Shown here in pieces: positions 36,937 through 46,268 of a DNA stretch of 64,000 nucleotides. The position numbers and the translations under genes were made by a program. The notes beneath the pieces were generated by a model, which ran no database searches, had not been told where the DNA came from, and worked only from the letters and a program-made list of their open reading frames with translations. Within the stretch, counting starts at the first letter, position 1. The number at the start of each line of letters is the position of its first letter. This stretch comes from Bacteroidetes bacterium ADurb.Bin174 (lineage in GTDB: Bacteria > Bacteroidota > Bacteroidia > Bacteroidales > Paludibacteraceae): positions 1-64,000 of the forward strand of contig MWCX01000085.1 in NCBI GenBank assembly GCA_002070265.1, read 5' to 3'.

Positions 36937-38430
36937 CTATTCAACTTTGATTGATCTGATGCGACGATTATCACGGTCGGCTATATAAAATGCATTGATG
37001 TCATCATCGTATATAATGCCAAAAGGTGAATTAAACTGAGCGTCACGCAATGCACCGTCTGAATATCCCGCAGCACTTTCAGGTCTTCCGGCATAGGTTG
37101 ACACTTGTCCTTCAGGTGTAACCTTGCGAATACAATTGTTTTCTCCGTCACACACGTAGAAATTGTCATATTTATCAAAAGCTCCTTGTTGCGGTTCATT
37201 GAACAAGGTGTTACCTACCCCGACACCATCTTTGAAACCCCGTCTTTTTTGACTTCCTACAAAAGGCTGTGGTCTCTCAAAAGCTCTCTTCTCGAAATTA
37301 TAGTCCATTCTGGCAATATAATGCTGGTTCTTACTTACAATATAAGCAAACTTTCCACTGGGAGCAATCTGAATATTGAATTCCCAGTTATTATCCTGAA
37401 CCAGGAAGAAATAGTTAATTCCTTCTTTACCGTCCTCATTGAGTTTGTCGGCTGTAGGACCTCCATAGCGCCATGTTTGACCGGATCGGTTAAAAACTTT
37501 GTAAACCTGCGATTTACTGTAAGAATTAAACCAATAATCTCCCGAAGTGGGGTGTATGGCTCCTCCGTTGCATTGCTTGTGACGCATCACAGATCTCCAG
37601 GGAACCGGTGTTCCGTCGGTAAATTTTCTTGTAACCGAATCGCGCGGAATAATCACTGTACCGTTCCAATGCCAGTCATCACCATCATTGGCTATAATCA
37701 TGGTGTCTCGATAATTTGGCACATTGTCGATATTTTTAGTAAATGCAATGGTGCGTGGGCGCCTTAAATCTGAATTGGTGCGAAAAATGGTTTCCACTTT
37801 CTTTTCATACATGTCGATAAAGCGAAGACCATTATTTTCTTCAATGAGATAGATGTTTTTCTTGGGTTTTCCAAATTCATCCAAACTGTTAACATCAGTA
37901 TCAAAAGCTAACCAGAATGGGCTTTGGAACTGGGCTTTTTCGAAAGTACCGTCTATGATGGCAGTATTACCATCTTGATCGGTAAAACCAAGAAAAGTTG
38001 AAACGTTTTTGGTAAATGTATATACCAATTTTTTGTCAAGAGTACTTGGATTAGAATTTCCAACCACCACTTTAATAGGTGCTTGAATAATTTCGCCTTC
38101 CTCACGAAAATCGTTGCCGCGCAGAGACGGAACGATGCAATAAATTAATGTTCCTTCCGGATCAACACCAATTACAGATGCTTCAATGTCGTTGATAAAC
38201 ACAGCAATGCTGTCCTTGTGACCACCGAAATTCTCACCTTTAATTAACATCTGAGTTGCCACGCGTCCGCTGTCAGGTGAAAAAGAGGAAACAACAACAG
38301 GCGAGGCCGGATTATGGTCAACTCTTTTTCTTAAGATATTTTCCTCCACACAAGAAGTCATATGTAGCATCAAAACAAAAGAAAACAGCATTGACATCAT
38401 CCATAGAAATGATTTGTACGTGCTCTTCAT
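36937..38430 (-). CDS. IPT/TIG-domain, NHL-repeat lipoprotein of the PUL
   Basis: 497 residues with a lipoprotein signal (MTSC, Cys27). An IPT/TIG sandwich (about 42-130, FSPDSGRVATQMLIKGENFGG) is followed by a beta-propeller with NHL-like strands (about 145-497, CDGENNCIRKVTPEGQVSTYAG, ADRDNRRIRSI). Such proteins are often found beside SusC/D pairs and are thought to be surface glycan-binding proteins. It is placed 25 bp upstream of susC, early in the operon. Confidence 0.85.
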   Translation of the reverse strand: MKSTYKSFLWMMSMLFSFVLMLHMTSCVEENILRKRVDHNPASPVVVSSFSPDSGRVATQMLIKGENFGGHKDSIAVFINDIEASVIGVDPEGTLIYCIVPSLRGNDFREEGEIIQAPIKVVVGNSNPSTLDKKLVYTFTKNVSTFLGFTDQDGNTAIIDGTFEKAQFQSPFWLAFDTDVNSLDEFGKPKKNIYLIEENNGLRFIDMYEKKVETIFRTNSDLRRPRTIAFTKNIDNVPNYRDTMIIANDGDDWHWNGTVIIPRDSVTRKFTDGTPVPWRSVMRHKQCNGGAIHPTSGDYWFNSYSKSQVYKVFNRSGQTWRYGGPTADKLNEDGKEGINYFFLVQDNNWEFNIQIAPSGKFAYIVSKNQHYIARMDYNFEKRAFERPQPFVGSQKRRGFKDGVGVGNTLFNEPQQGAFDKYDNFYVCDGENNCIRKVTPEGQVSTYAGRPESAAGYSDGALRDAQFNSPFGIIYDDDINAFYIADRDNRRIRSIKVE

Positions 38431-38528
38431 CCTTTTAAAATTATTTTAATTAAAACTGATTAAGTGAAAAATTACTCTCTATGATAATATGTATATTTAT
38501 TCTGTTATTTAGTTTTTTGAACAACACT

Positions 38529-38756
38529 TTATAGCCCGTTAAGCACTGAACGTGCTTTGAAGTTCTGCATTTCCCCGTCATCCGTATCATAAAAGTCATT
38601 AATGAGTACCGCCGGGGCACGTAAAGCAAATTCAAATGCCGGCTTGTAGAGATCTGCTGGAATTGTTAATTTCGTTTCGGCGACACACGATTGTTCTGCC
38701 ACCAAAAAGAGCAATAGAAAAGCAAAATTAAATAAAATGAGTTTTTGGTTTTTCAT
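38529..38756 (-). CDS. Small secreted protein, first cistron behind PUL promoter B
   Basis: 75 residues beginning with a convincing signal peptide (KLILFNFAFLLLFLVA) followed by a short polar region with IPADLYKPAFEFALRAP. I recognise no family. The Cys in AEQSC does not fit a normal lipobox. Support for a real gene comes from its position: ATG 33 bp after the TATCTTTG box of the operator/promoter at 38790-38843. It could instead be the truncated remnant of a longer protein; the 98-bp gap to the next gene is non-coding. Confidence 0.5.
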   Translation of the reverse strand: MKNQKLILFNFAFLLLFLVAEQSCVAETKLTIPADLYKPAFEFALRAPAVLINDFYDTDDGEMQNFKARSVLNGL

Positions 38757-38789
38757 TGGCTATTTGTCGCAACAAAATCGATAAAAAAT

Positions 38790-38843
38790 CAAAGATATAT
38801 ATGTATGGGTTATTTTTTGGGTTACAAACAGGGTTACAATAGG
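38790..38843 (-). promoter_or_regulatory. Activator site (three 12-bp direct repeats) plus -7 box, PUL promoter B
   Basis: 12-mers at 38808-38819, 38820-38831 and 38832-38843 (plus-strand reading) start GGTTATTT, GGTTACAA and GGTTACAA. They are separated by exactly 10 bp from 38790-38797, which reads TATCTTTG on the minus strand. The arrangement matches promoter A at 11557-11610 base for base in spacing. It drives the SusC/D-containing unit. The cognate regulator is not in the window. Confidence 0.65.
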
Positions 38844-39193
38844 AAAAAAATAGTAATTCTATTGAAAAATACATGATTATTTCGTTTAGAAATATACTGT
38901 TTACATTTTTTTTAGTTTAGACAAATTTAGTTGTTCCACAAAAATAGAATTCTTTGTTCCGATGCATAATCCCAATATTGTGCTATGTTATATTTGTTAT
39001 GCACACCACAAAGAACCGGTTTTAACACAAGGACATAATTAAAATTATAATAATTATGATAATATTATGAAATAAAATACTATTTTTGCTGAGAATTTAC
39101 AACAACTTAAATCCAGCCTTGAAAAATCGGAACTTTTAATTGATTCACATCAGGGAAGATGCAGGGTTCGTAAAAAAGTTGATTCAATATTTG
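38844..39193. other. AT-rich divergent intergenic region
   Basis: About 350 bp between the PUL and the sugar transferase gene, very AT-rich, with no coding potential. Two TAnnTTTG-type boxes face right, TATATTTG at 38989-38996 and TATTTTTG at 39081-39088. The second is the better candidate for the sugar-transferase promoter, although neither has a clear -33 TTTG. Confidence 0.5.
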
Positions 39194-39934
39194 ATGTGTA
39201 TGTACGTAAAATACTTTAAACGCATATTTGATGTCGTATTAGCTTTAACAGCACTGTTAGTTTTGTCTCCGTTTTTACTTGTGATATTGGTTGCTCTTCT
39301 CATTGTCGGGAAGTATCCGCTATTTTTTATCCAGGAGCGGGTGGGTCATAAAAACAAGATGTTTAAAATTATCAAATTAAACACCATGTACAGAAATTCC
39401 GATGGAGGAGGAAAAGACAGTCTTTCTACCGATGACGACGCCCGCGTTATTCCCTCTCGCCGTTTTCTCAGAAAAACTAAAATTGATGAGTTACCTCAGC
39501 TCTTGAATATTTTACAAGGCAGTATGTCAGTTGTCGGAGCACGCCCTCAAATGCCGGTGGACTTTCAGAAATATCCGCCTGAAGTAAAAAAACGCATATA
39601 CAATACGCTTCCCGGCATTACGGGAATAGGGTCTATCATCTTCCGTAACGAAGAAAAATGGATATCTAAAGCTAATGGCGATAAACATGCATTTTACCGA
39701 GATCATATTTCTCCTTATAAAGGTTCTGTTGAGTTGTGGTATCAAGACAATATCTCTTTTAAAAACGATGTTTTGATTATTTTTATTACTGCCTGTGTGT
39801 TGATTTATCCTAAATGTGATTTGGTGTACAAGACATTCAAGGATTTGCCTCCTAAACCGGAGGTGTTTAATGAAGATGAACCAACCGATAGTGTGAAAAA
39901 TGAAGAATTAATGGAGGAGTGTCTAACTTCTTAA
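39194..39934 (+). CDS. Bacterial sugar transferase (undecaprenyl-phosphate glycosyl-1-phosphate transferase type)
   Basis: 246 residues from ATG 39194 (39200 is equally possible; the upstream TTG frame lacks support). One N-terminal membrane segment (VVLALTALLVLSPFLLVILVALLIV) precedes the conserved catalytic region. That region has FFIQERVG, FKIIKLNTM, TKIDELPQLLNILQGSMSVVGARPQ and a C-terminal hydrophobic stretch. Family members load a hexose-1-phosphate on undecaprenyl phosphate to start capsule or exopolysaccharide repeat units. The gene heads a short cluster with ugd. Its stop lies in an 8-bp tandem repeat. Confidence 0.9.
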   Translation: MCMYVKYFKRIFDVVLALTALLVLSPFLLVILVALLIVGKYPLFFIQERVGHKNKMFKIIKLNTMYRNSDGGGKDSLSTDDDARVIPSRRFLRKTKIDELPQLLNILQGSMSVVGARPQMPVDFQKYPPEVKKRIYNTLPGITGIGSIIFRNEEKWISKANGDKHAFYRDHISPYKGSVELWYQDNISFKNDVLIIFITACVLIYPKCDLVYKTFKDLPPKPEVFNEDEPTDSVKNEELMEECLTS

Positions 39935-39956
39935 CTTCTTAACTTCTTTAACTTCT
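39924..39956 (+). repeat. 8-bp tandem repeat (TAACTTCT) spanning the sugar transferase stop codon
   Basis: Three exact units plus a fourth with one inserted T. The stop codon TAA at 39932-39934 lies in the second unit. Because 8 is not a multiple of 3, unit gain or loss would shift only the last residues. Confidence 0.8.
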
Positions 39957-40073
39957 GTTTACCATTCAGCTTTACAAATCAAGACATTGTCTTTTCTTAA
40001 CTTCATGAGTTTTGTAAACTAACTATATAACCTTTTCTGATTCAATATTAACTTAAAAACAAATTATCACCGT

Positions 40074-41414
40074 ATGAAAATCGCTATTGTAGGAACAGGA
40101 TATGTCGGATTAGTCTCCGGAGCTTGCATGGCAGAAATGGGAGCGAACGTGGTATGCGTGGATGTAGATAAGCAAAAAATTGAAAACCTAAAACAAGGTA
40201 TTATTCCGATTTATGAACCGGGGTTGGAAGAGCTTGTATCGCGCAATGTACAGGCAGGTAGATTGGAGTTTACTACCGAGTTGAAAGAAATATTGGATGA
40301 TGTTGAAATTGTTTTCAGTGCCGTGGGTACTCCGCCCGATGAAAATGGAAGTGCTGATTTGAAATATGTAATGGAAGTTGCGCGCACCATCGGGCAGCAC
40401 ATGAAACAATACGTACTATTGGTTACCAAAAGTACAGTACCTGTGGGAACGGCTGATTTGGTTAAAGAGATTCTACATGAAGAATTGAGAACCCGAGGGG
40501 TTGACATACCTTTTGATGTGGCTGCCAATCCGGAATTTTTGAAAGAAGGCGATGCCATCAACGATTTCATGCGCCCCGATCGTGTGGTTATTGGTACCGA
40601 AAGCGAAAAGGCGAAAGATTTATTGTCGCGTCTATACCGTCCTTTGATGCTGAATAATTTCCGCGTAATTTTTATGGATATTCGTTCTGCGGAGATGACG
40701 AAATATGCCGCTAATGCCATGTTGGCTACCCGTATCAGTTTTATGAATGATATTGCCAACTTGTGTGAATTGTTAGGTGCTAATGTAAATATGGTACGAA
40801 AAGGTATTGGTACAGATTCACGTATCGGCAGCAAGTTTTTATATCCGGGCTGTGGCTATGGCGGTTCTTGTTTTCCGAAAGATGTAAAAGCCCTGATTCA
40901 AACTGCTGATAAAGTTGGTTATGACCTACAGGTCCTCAAGGCTGTGGAGGCGGTCAATACGTACCAAAAAACCGTATTATTTGAAAAGTTGTACAATTAT
41001 TACCAAGGTGAGTTGCAAGGTAAAACCATAGCGCTGTGGGGCTTGTCTTTTAAACCCAATACCGATGATGTGCGTGAAGCCACCTCTTTGGTTTTGATAG
41101 AACTTTTATTGGAAGCCGGTGCCTTCATACGGGTATTTGATCCGGTTGCCATGAAAACAGCCCAAGAAACTGTGAAACGAAGCCTTTCACATTTACCTAT
41201 TGAAAATATCTATTATGCAACAGATGTGTATGACGCTGCATTAAATGCCGATGCCTTACTGTTGGTGACGGAATGGAAGGAATTTCGTATGCCCAATTGG
41301 CGTGTTATCAAAAAATCGATGAACAAAGCCTATGTAATTGACGGTCGTAATATATACGACCCGAACGAACTGAAGGAGTTGGGATTTGACTATTCAGCAA
41401 TTGGTGTGAAGTGA
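40074..41414 (+). CDS. ugd: UDP-glucose 6-dehydrogenase
   Basis: 446 residues. The Rossmann motif GTGYVGLVSG is at the N-terminus. SAEMTKYAANAMLATRISFMN lies in the central dimerisation helix, and the catalytic cysteine in GCGYGGSCFPKD. The C-terminal UDP-binding domain contains ALWGLSFKPNTDDVREA. It oxidises UDP-glucose to UDP-glucuronate with two NAD+. The product is the substrate of the epimerase-like enzyme encoded convergently next door, pointing to uronic-acid-containing surface polysaccharide. Its 3' end overlaps that gene by 25 bp. Confidence 0.96.
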   Translation: MKIAIVGTGYVGLVSGACMAEMGANVVCVDVDKQKIENLKQGIIPIYEPGLEELVSRNVQAGRLEFTTELKEILDDVEIVFSAVGTPPDENGSADLKYVMEVARTIGQHMKQYVLLVTKSTVPVGTADLVKEILHEELRTRGVDIPFDVAANPEFLKEGDAINDFMRPDRVVIGTESEKAKDLLSRLYRPLMLNNFRVIFMDIRSAEMTKYAANAMLATRISFMNDIANLCELLGANVNMVRKGIGTDSRIGSKFLYPGCGYGGSCFPKDVKALIQTADKVGYDLQVLKAVEAVNTYQKTVLFEKLYNYYQGELQGKTIALWGLSFKPNTDDVREATSLVLIELLLEAGAFIRVFDPVAMKTAQETVKRSLSHLPIENIYYATDVYDAALNADALLLVTEWKEFRMPNWRVIKKSMNKAYVIDGRNIYDPNELKELGFDYSAIGVK

Positions 41415-42478
41415 TTAAATAAGTTTTCTGAAACTGCCTTTTTATACCAGATTGCAAATTGCTTCAATCCTTCTTTCAGTGTGGTCTTCGGGCGATAACC
41501 AAATTCTTTTTCGAGGTCGGACACATCAGAAAAGGTATGTTGTATGTCGCCGGCTTGCATGGGTAAAAATGTTTTAATTGCCCGCTTACCAAGTGCGTTC
41601 TCCAATTCTTCTACATAATCGGTCAACTGCACGGGAGAGGAATTCCCAATGTTATAGATGCGATAAGGTGCGGATGAGCTGGCAGGATCAGGGAAGTTTG
41701 AATCCCATAAGGCATTATTTGTTGCAGGTCGGTTGATAACCCTTATCACCCCTTCAACCACATCATCAACATAAGTAAAATCACGTGCCATATCACCATT
41801 ATTGAAAATTTTTATCGGCTTACCATGCATGATGGCATCGGCAAAAAGCATAGGCGACATATCCGGTCGTCCCCAAGGTCCGTAAACGGTAAAAAAACGC
41901 AAACCTGTAGTGGGCAAATCGTACAAATGACTATATACATGTGCCATCAACTCATTGCTTTTTTTAGTCGCTGCATACAAGCTGACAGGGTGATTGGTTT
42001 CTGCTTGAGTCGAAAAAGGCATTTGCGTGTTTAAGCCATATACACTGCTTGAACTGGCATAAACCACATGTTTAACATTGTGATTTTTGGCACATTCCAA
42101 TATGTTGGTAAATCCCACGATATTGCTGTTGATATATGCCATCGGATTCTCTAAAGAGTATCTCACTCCTGCCTGTGCAGCCAGGTGACAAACAAATTCG
42201 AATTGATGTGCATTAAAAATTTGTTGCATGCCTGCTTCATCCTCAAGATTCATCAGAATAAAAGAGAAATTATCGTGCAATGAACTTGTAACCGGCGTAT
42301 TGTATTGAATGTTATGCCGTTCTACTCCTAATTCCCGCAGGCGTGCATATTTTAAATTGACATCATAATAATCGTTGATATTATCTAAACCAACCACACG
42401 CCAACCTTCTTGCAACAGCTTTTTTGCTAAATGGAAGCCAATAAAACCGGCAGCTCCTGTCACTAAGATAAGCGGCAT
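41390..42478 (-). CDS. NAD-dependent epimerase, UDP-glucuronate 4-epimerase-like
   Basis: 362 residues from ATG 42478, chosen because the Rossmann motif TGAAGFIGFHLAKKLL then starts near residue 6; an ATG at 42511 adds 11 unsupported residues. The short-chain dehydrogenase triad is visible as SSSSVYG and YAATKK. The DNINDYYDVNLKYARL segment is characteristic of the UDP-glucuronate/UDP-galacturonate epimerase branch. With ugd it would supply UDP-galacturonate for capsule or LPS. It is transcribed convergently to ugd. Confidence 0.88.
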   Translation of the reverse strand: MPLILVTGAAGFIGFHLAKKLLQEGWRVVGLDNINDYYDVNLKYARLRELGVERHNIQYNTPVTSSLHDNFSFILMNLEDEAGMQQIFNAHQFEFVCHLAAQAGVRYSLENPMAYINSNIVGFTNILECAKNHNVKHVVYASSSSVYGLNTQMPFSTQAETNHPVSLYAATKKSNELMAHVYSHLYDLPTTGLRFFTVYGPWGRPDMSPMLFADAIMHGKPIKIFNNGDMARDFTYVDDVVEGVIRVINRPATNNALWDSNFPDPASSSAPYRIYNIGNSSPVQLTDYVEELENALGKRAIKTFLPMQAGDIQHTFSDVSDLEKEFGYRPKTTLKEGLKQFAIWYKKAVSENLFNHFTPIAE

Positions 42479-42611
42479 ATTTTGTAGTGTGGAATGCGGA
42501 GAGTTATGCATATTATTATTTGTTAGCGAGTATTTTATGATTTATTTATACTTCGACGAACTTAAAGCCCGAAATCTGCATCACAGAATCTTGAACCCGT
42601 ATCAATTATTG

Positions 42612-43955
42612 TCAATGCATACACAAGGTACAACCTTCGTGCATACCCAATTCTCCCCTTAGCCTTTTTTCCACCAACATCTTCATACGATTGGCTAAGC
42701 TGGGGATGCGTATGTTTTCAATCACATCGGCTGCAAATGCATACATCAGCAACAGACGGGCTTCCGGAAGCGAAATGCCTCTTGTGCGCATGTAAAACAG
42801 GGCTTGCTCATCAATTTGTCCGGTGGTAGCGCCATGCGAACATTTCACGTCATCGGCATAAATTTCCAACTGCGGACGGGTACGTACCTTGGCTTTTTTA
42901 CTCAATAATATATTGCGGTTCAACTGATAAGCCCATGTTTGCTGGGCATCTTTTTCAACGAAAATCCTCCCAGTGAATGCTCCTTTAGAAACATCATCCA
43001 ACACATACTTAAACAATTCATTGGAGTGACAGTTTGGTTTGTTGTGTTTGATAGTCGTATGGTTGTCGATTTGTTGCTGACCACCTCCTACCATCATACC
43101 GCACAATTCGGCTTCACATTTTTCACCATTCATCTCCACTTCAATATTGTTGCGCGAAATGCCGTTGTTTAAGGTGATGAGATTCGTCAAGGTATCGGAA
43201 GATTCTTTTTGATCAATGAGCACTGTTGACAAATTTGCAGTTTTATTATGTGTATTCTCTAATTTGTAATTTTCGTAAACTGCATTTTCTCCTACAAACA
43301 CCTCAGACACACGATTAGCCACAAAATTCACATCATCCATGGCATGATCGCAAACTAACAATTGTGCTTTTGCACCTTTCTCAATGATGATCAAATTGCG
43401 TGAGTTTGCCAACAGATCCACATCCGAACGCATGATGTTGACTAATTGTACGGGTTTATCCATATGTACATTTTCCGGAACGTACATAAAAAAGCCGTCT
43501 TGCGCAAAAGCCTCGTTAAATGTAATCAAAGCATCATTTTGCGGAGCGGTTAACTTACCATAATATTGTGTCACCAGTTCAGGATATTTTTCCGAAGCTT
43601 CCTTTAATCCGCAGATAATAACTCCTTCTGGGAGACTGCCGTTGTGCTTTTTCTTTGGAGGATAGAAACTGTCATTCACCACAAAAAACTGATAACTATA
43701 TATTTCTGGCACATCACACTGAAAAGTTTGATAAGGATTCACAGGGAAATTCAACCTTCTGAAATTCAAACCGTAATCAAGGGAAAACATAGGTTTCAAA
43801 TCAGTGTATCGATAATTTTCATGCTTGGTACTTGGAAAACCCATGCTTTCAAATTTGGCAAAAGCAGCATCCCGCGACCTGTTGATGATGGCCGCTGAAT
43901 TTTGCTTGATCAACTGATGATGGGCTTTATATAATTCTATATATTGTTTTTCCAT
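42612..43955 (-). CDS. sufD: Fe-S cluster assembly protein SufD
   Basis: 447 residues from ATG 43955 (MEKQYIELYKAHHQ). It has the SufB/SufD beta-helix and the C-terminal signature CSHGATTGQIDEQALFYMRTRGIS..EAR. It is a scaffold partner in the SufBC2D complex that builds iron-sulfur clusters in the cytosol. The N-terminal segment MGFPSTKHENYRYTDL is typical of SufD. It is the last gene of sufBCD. Confidence 0.95.
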   Translation of the reverse strand: MEKQYIELYKAHHQLIKQNSAAIINRSRDAAFAKFESMGFPSTKHENYRYTDLKPMFSLDYGLNFRRLNFPVNPYQTFQCDVPEIYSYQFFVVNDSFYPPKKKHNGSLPEGVIICGLKEASEKYPELVTQYYGKLTAPQNDALITFNEAFAQDGFFMYVPENVHMDKPVQLVNIMRSDVDLLANSRNLIIIEKGAKAQLLVCDHAMDDVNFVANRVSEVFVGENAVYENYKLENTHNKTANLSTVLIDQKESSDTLTNLITLNNGISRNNIEVEMNGEKCEAELCGMMVGGGQQQIDNHTTIKHNKPNCHSNELFKYVLDDVSKGAFTGRIFVEKDAQQTWAYQLNRNILLSKKAKVRTRPQLEIYADDVKCSHGATTGQIDEQALFYMRTRGISLPEARLLLMYAFAADVIENIRIPSLANRMKMLVEKRLRGELGMHEGCTLCMH

Positions 43956-43982
43956 GAAAATATTTTTAAACAAAAGACGATG

Positions 43983-44720
43983 CTATTTCAACCAGTCGTA
44001 ACCTTTGGTTTCCAATTCCAAAGCCAGCTCTTTTGTTCCTGATTTCACTATCTTACCGTCATGCAACACATGCACATAATCAGGCACTATATATTCCAAC
44101 AACCTTTGATAGTGGGTAATCAGAATGGTTGATTTTTCGGGTGTTTTTAATTTATTGACACCATTGGCAACAATGCGCAGGGCATCTATATCCAAGCCTG
44201 AGTCAGTCTCATCCAGAATGGCCAATTTGGGTTCCAACATCGCCATTTGAAAAATCTCGTTTTTCTTCTTCTCTCCTCCTGAAAAGCCTTCGTTTACAGA
44301 GCGGTTAGTCAGTTTATTATCCATATCAACCAAAGCTTTTTTCTCACGCATAAAACGCAAAAAATCGGAAGCAGACATGGGCGGTAATTTCCGGTATTTC
44401 CGTTGCTCATTGATGGCAGTACGCATGAAATTCACCATGCTCACGCCGGGTATCTCCACCGGATATTGAAAACTCAGGAAAATACCTTCATTGGCACGTT
44501 CCTCCGGATCTTTTTCCAGTAAATTTTTTCCTTCGAAAGTAATACTTCCGCTCGTCACTTCAAAAGCAGGATTTCCCACTATGGTGGATGCCAAAGTTGA
44601 TTTACCCGATCCGTTCGGTCCCATGATGGCGTGTGTTTCACCCGGCTTGACCGTCAAAGACAAACCCTTTAAAATTTCTTTACCATCAATCGAGACATGT
44701 AAATTTTTTATTTCAAGCAT
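43983..44720 (-). CDS. sufC: Fe-S cluster assembly ATPase SufC
   Basis: 245 residues, an ABC-type ATPase with Walker [10 protein letters not shown], SufC-type signature [11 protein letters not shown], Walker [13 protein letters not shown] and the H-loop ITHYQRLL. It drives conformational changes in SufBC2D. It lies 45 bp downstream of sufB and 27 bp upstream of sufD. Confidence 0.97.
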   Translation of the reverse strand: MLEIKNLHVSIDGKEILKGLSLTVKPGETHAIMGPNGSGKSTLASTIVGNPAFEVTSGSITFEGKNLLEKDPEERANEGIFLSFQYPVEIPGVSMVNFMRTAINEQRKYRKLPPMSASDFLRFMREKKALVDMDNKLTNRSVNEGFSGGEKKKNEIFQMAMLEPKLAILDETDSGLDIDALRIVANGVNKLKTPEKSTILITHYQRLLEYIVPDYVHVLHDGKIVKSGTKELALELETKGYDWLK

Positions 44721-44765
44721 GATTATCCTGATATGTATTATGTTGTATATAACAGTCCTTTAAAT

Positions 44766-46202
44766 TTATCCTACAGATCCTTCTAAACTGATCTGCAACA
44801 GCTTCTGTGCTTCAACGGCAAATTCCATGGGTAATTTATCCATCACCTCTTTGGCATAGCCATTCACAATCAAACCTATCGCATCTTCTGTGGAAATGCC
44901 ACGTTGGTTGCAATAAAAAATCTGATCTTCGGATATTTTTGACGTGGTGGCTTCGTGTTCTACGATAGCCGATTCATTGTTGATTTCCATGTACGGAAAA
45001 GTATGTGCTCCGCATTTGTCGCCCAACAGCATGCTGTCGCATTGCGAGAAATTCCGGGCATTTTCGGCATTAGCACCCACTTTTACCAAGCCGCGGTAAC
45101 TATTCTGACTTAATCCTGCGGAAATTCCCTTAGAGATGATGCGTGAACTTGTATTCTTACCCAGATGTATCATTTTGGTTCCGGTATCAGCTTGCTGAAA
45201 ATGGTTGGTCACGGCAACCGAATAAAACTCGGCAGTGGAGTTGTCACCCATCAAGATACAAGAAGGATATTTCCAGGTAATGGCTGAACCTGTTTCAACC
45301 TGTGTCCATGAAATATGTGAGCTTTCCCCTTTGCAAATACCGCGTTTGGTAACGAAGTTATACACTCCTCCATTACCTTCTTTGTCACCCGGATACCAGT
45401 TTTGAACCGTAGAATATTTCACCTCCGCATGCTTCATCGCGATGATTTCCACCACTGCAGCATGCAACTGGTTTTCATCCCGCTGCGGAGCCGTACAACC
45501 CTCTAAGTAAGACACATAGCTTTCATCATCCGCAACAATCAAAGTCCGCTCAAACTGTCCGGTATTCTGTGTGTTGATACGAAAATAAGTGGATAGCTCC
45601 ATCGGGCAGCGTACACCTTTTGGGATGTAAACAAAGGAGCCGTCACTGAAAACGGCACTGTTTAGTGCAGCAAAAAAATTATCACAGGCAGGTACTACCG
45701 TTCCTAAAAATTTCTTTACCAAGTCGGGATGCTCTTGTACTGCTTCGCTGAACGAGCAAAAGATGATGCCTTTCTCAGCCAAAGTTTCTTTGAAGGTGGT
45801 CTTTACCGAGACCGAATCCATCACTGCATCTACAGCAATGCCCGATAAAATTTTTTGTTCTTCCAAAGGTATTCCTAACTTCTCGAAAGTGGCCAAGATT
45901 TCCGGATCTACTTCATCCAGGCTGCTGATGGATTTCTTTTGTGGGGCTGCGTAATATGAAATGGACTGGTAATCAATTTCAGGAATATTCAGATGCGTCC
46001 AATCCGGCATCTTCATTTTTTGCCATTGGCGGAAAGCTTTCAAACGAAACTCAAGCATCCACTCCGGTTCGTTTTTCTTGGTAGAAATCAATCGGACAAC
46101 ATCCTCGTTCAAACCGGGTGGAATCACCTCTGTCTCAATATCGGTGGTAAATCCGTATTTATATTCGCTTTGCGTGACTTCGTGTATTATTGCGTCTGAC
46201 AT
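44766..46202 (-). CDS. sufB: Fe-S cluster assembly protein SufB
   Basis: 478 residues. It has the SufB features [38 protein letters not shown], the cysteine segment [17 protein letters not shown], and [23 protein letters not shown]. It is the main scaffold for [4Fe-4S] assembly. A TACATTTG -7 box lies on the minus strand at 46223-46230. Confidence 0.97.
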   Translation of the reverse strand: MSDAIIHEVTQSEYKYGFTTDIETEVIPPGLNEDVVRLISTKKNEPEWMLEFRLKAFRQWQKMKMPDWTHLNIPEIDYQSISYYAAPQKKSISSLDEVDPEILATFEKLGIPLEEQKILSGIAVDAVMDSVSVKTTFKETLAEKGIIFCSFSEAVQEHPDLVKKFLGTVVPACDNFFAALNSAVFSDGSFVYIPKGVRCPMELSTYFRINTQNTGQFERTLIVADDESYVSYLEGCTAPQRDENQLHAAVVEIIAMKHAEVKYSTVQNWYPGDKEGNGGVYNFVTKRGICKGESSHISWTQVETGSAITWKYPSCILMGDNSTAEFYSVAVTNHFQQADTGTKMIHLGKNTSSRIISKGISAGLSQNSYRGLVKVGANAENARNFSQCDSMLLGDKCGAHTFPYMEINNESAIVEHEATTSKISEDQIFYCNQRGISTEDAIGLIVNGYAKEVMDKLPMEFAVEAQKLLQISLEGSVG

Positions 46203-46222
46203 ATTCCTCTTAAAAGCAAGTG

Positions 46223-46230
46223 CAAATGTA
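46223..46230 (-). promoter_or_regulatory. Putative -7 box of the sufBCD operon
   Basis: On the minus strand this reads TACATTTG (TAnnTTTG), 20 bp before the sufB ATG. No clear -33 TTTG is seen. Confidence 0.5.
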
Positions 46231-46268
46231 GTAAATAAATACTGAAAATAGCTAAATCGTCCAAATTT

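Noticed and set aside
37105..37767. 220-codon plus-strand frame inside the IPT/NHL gene
   Set aside because: It is the antisense shadow of a well supported propeller-domain gene, with no recognisable motif.
39140..39193. N-terminal extension of the sugar transferase from a TTG start
   Set aside because: The extension lacks family similarity, and ATG codons at 39194 and 39200 stand directly before the conserved membrane segment.
40211..40834. 207-codon minus-strand frame inside ugd
   Set aside because: ugd is conserved and complete on the plus strand; the antisense frame has only compositional openness.
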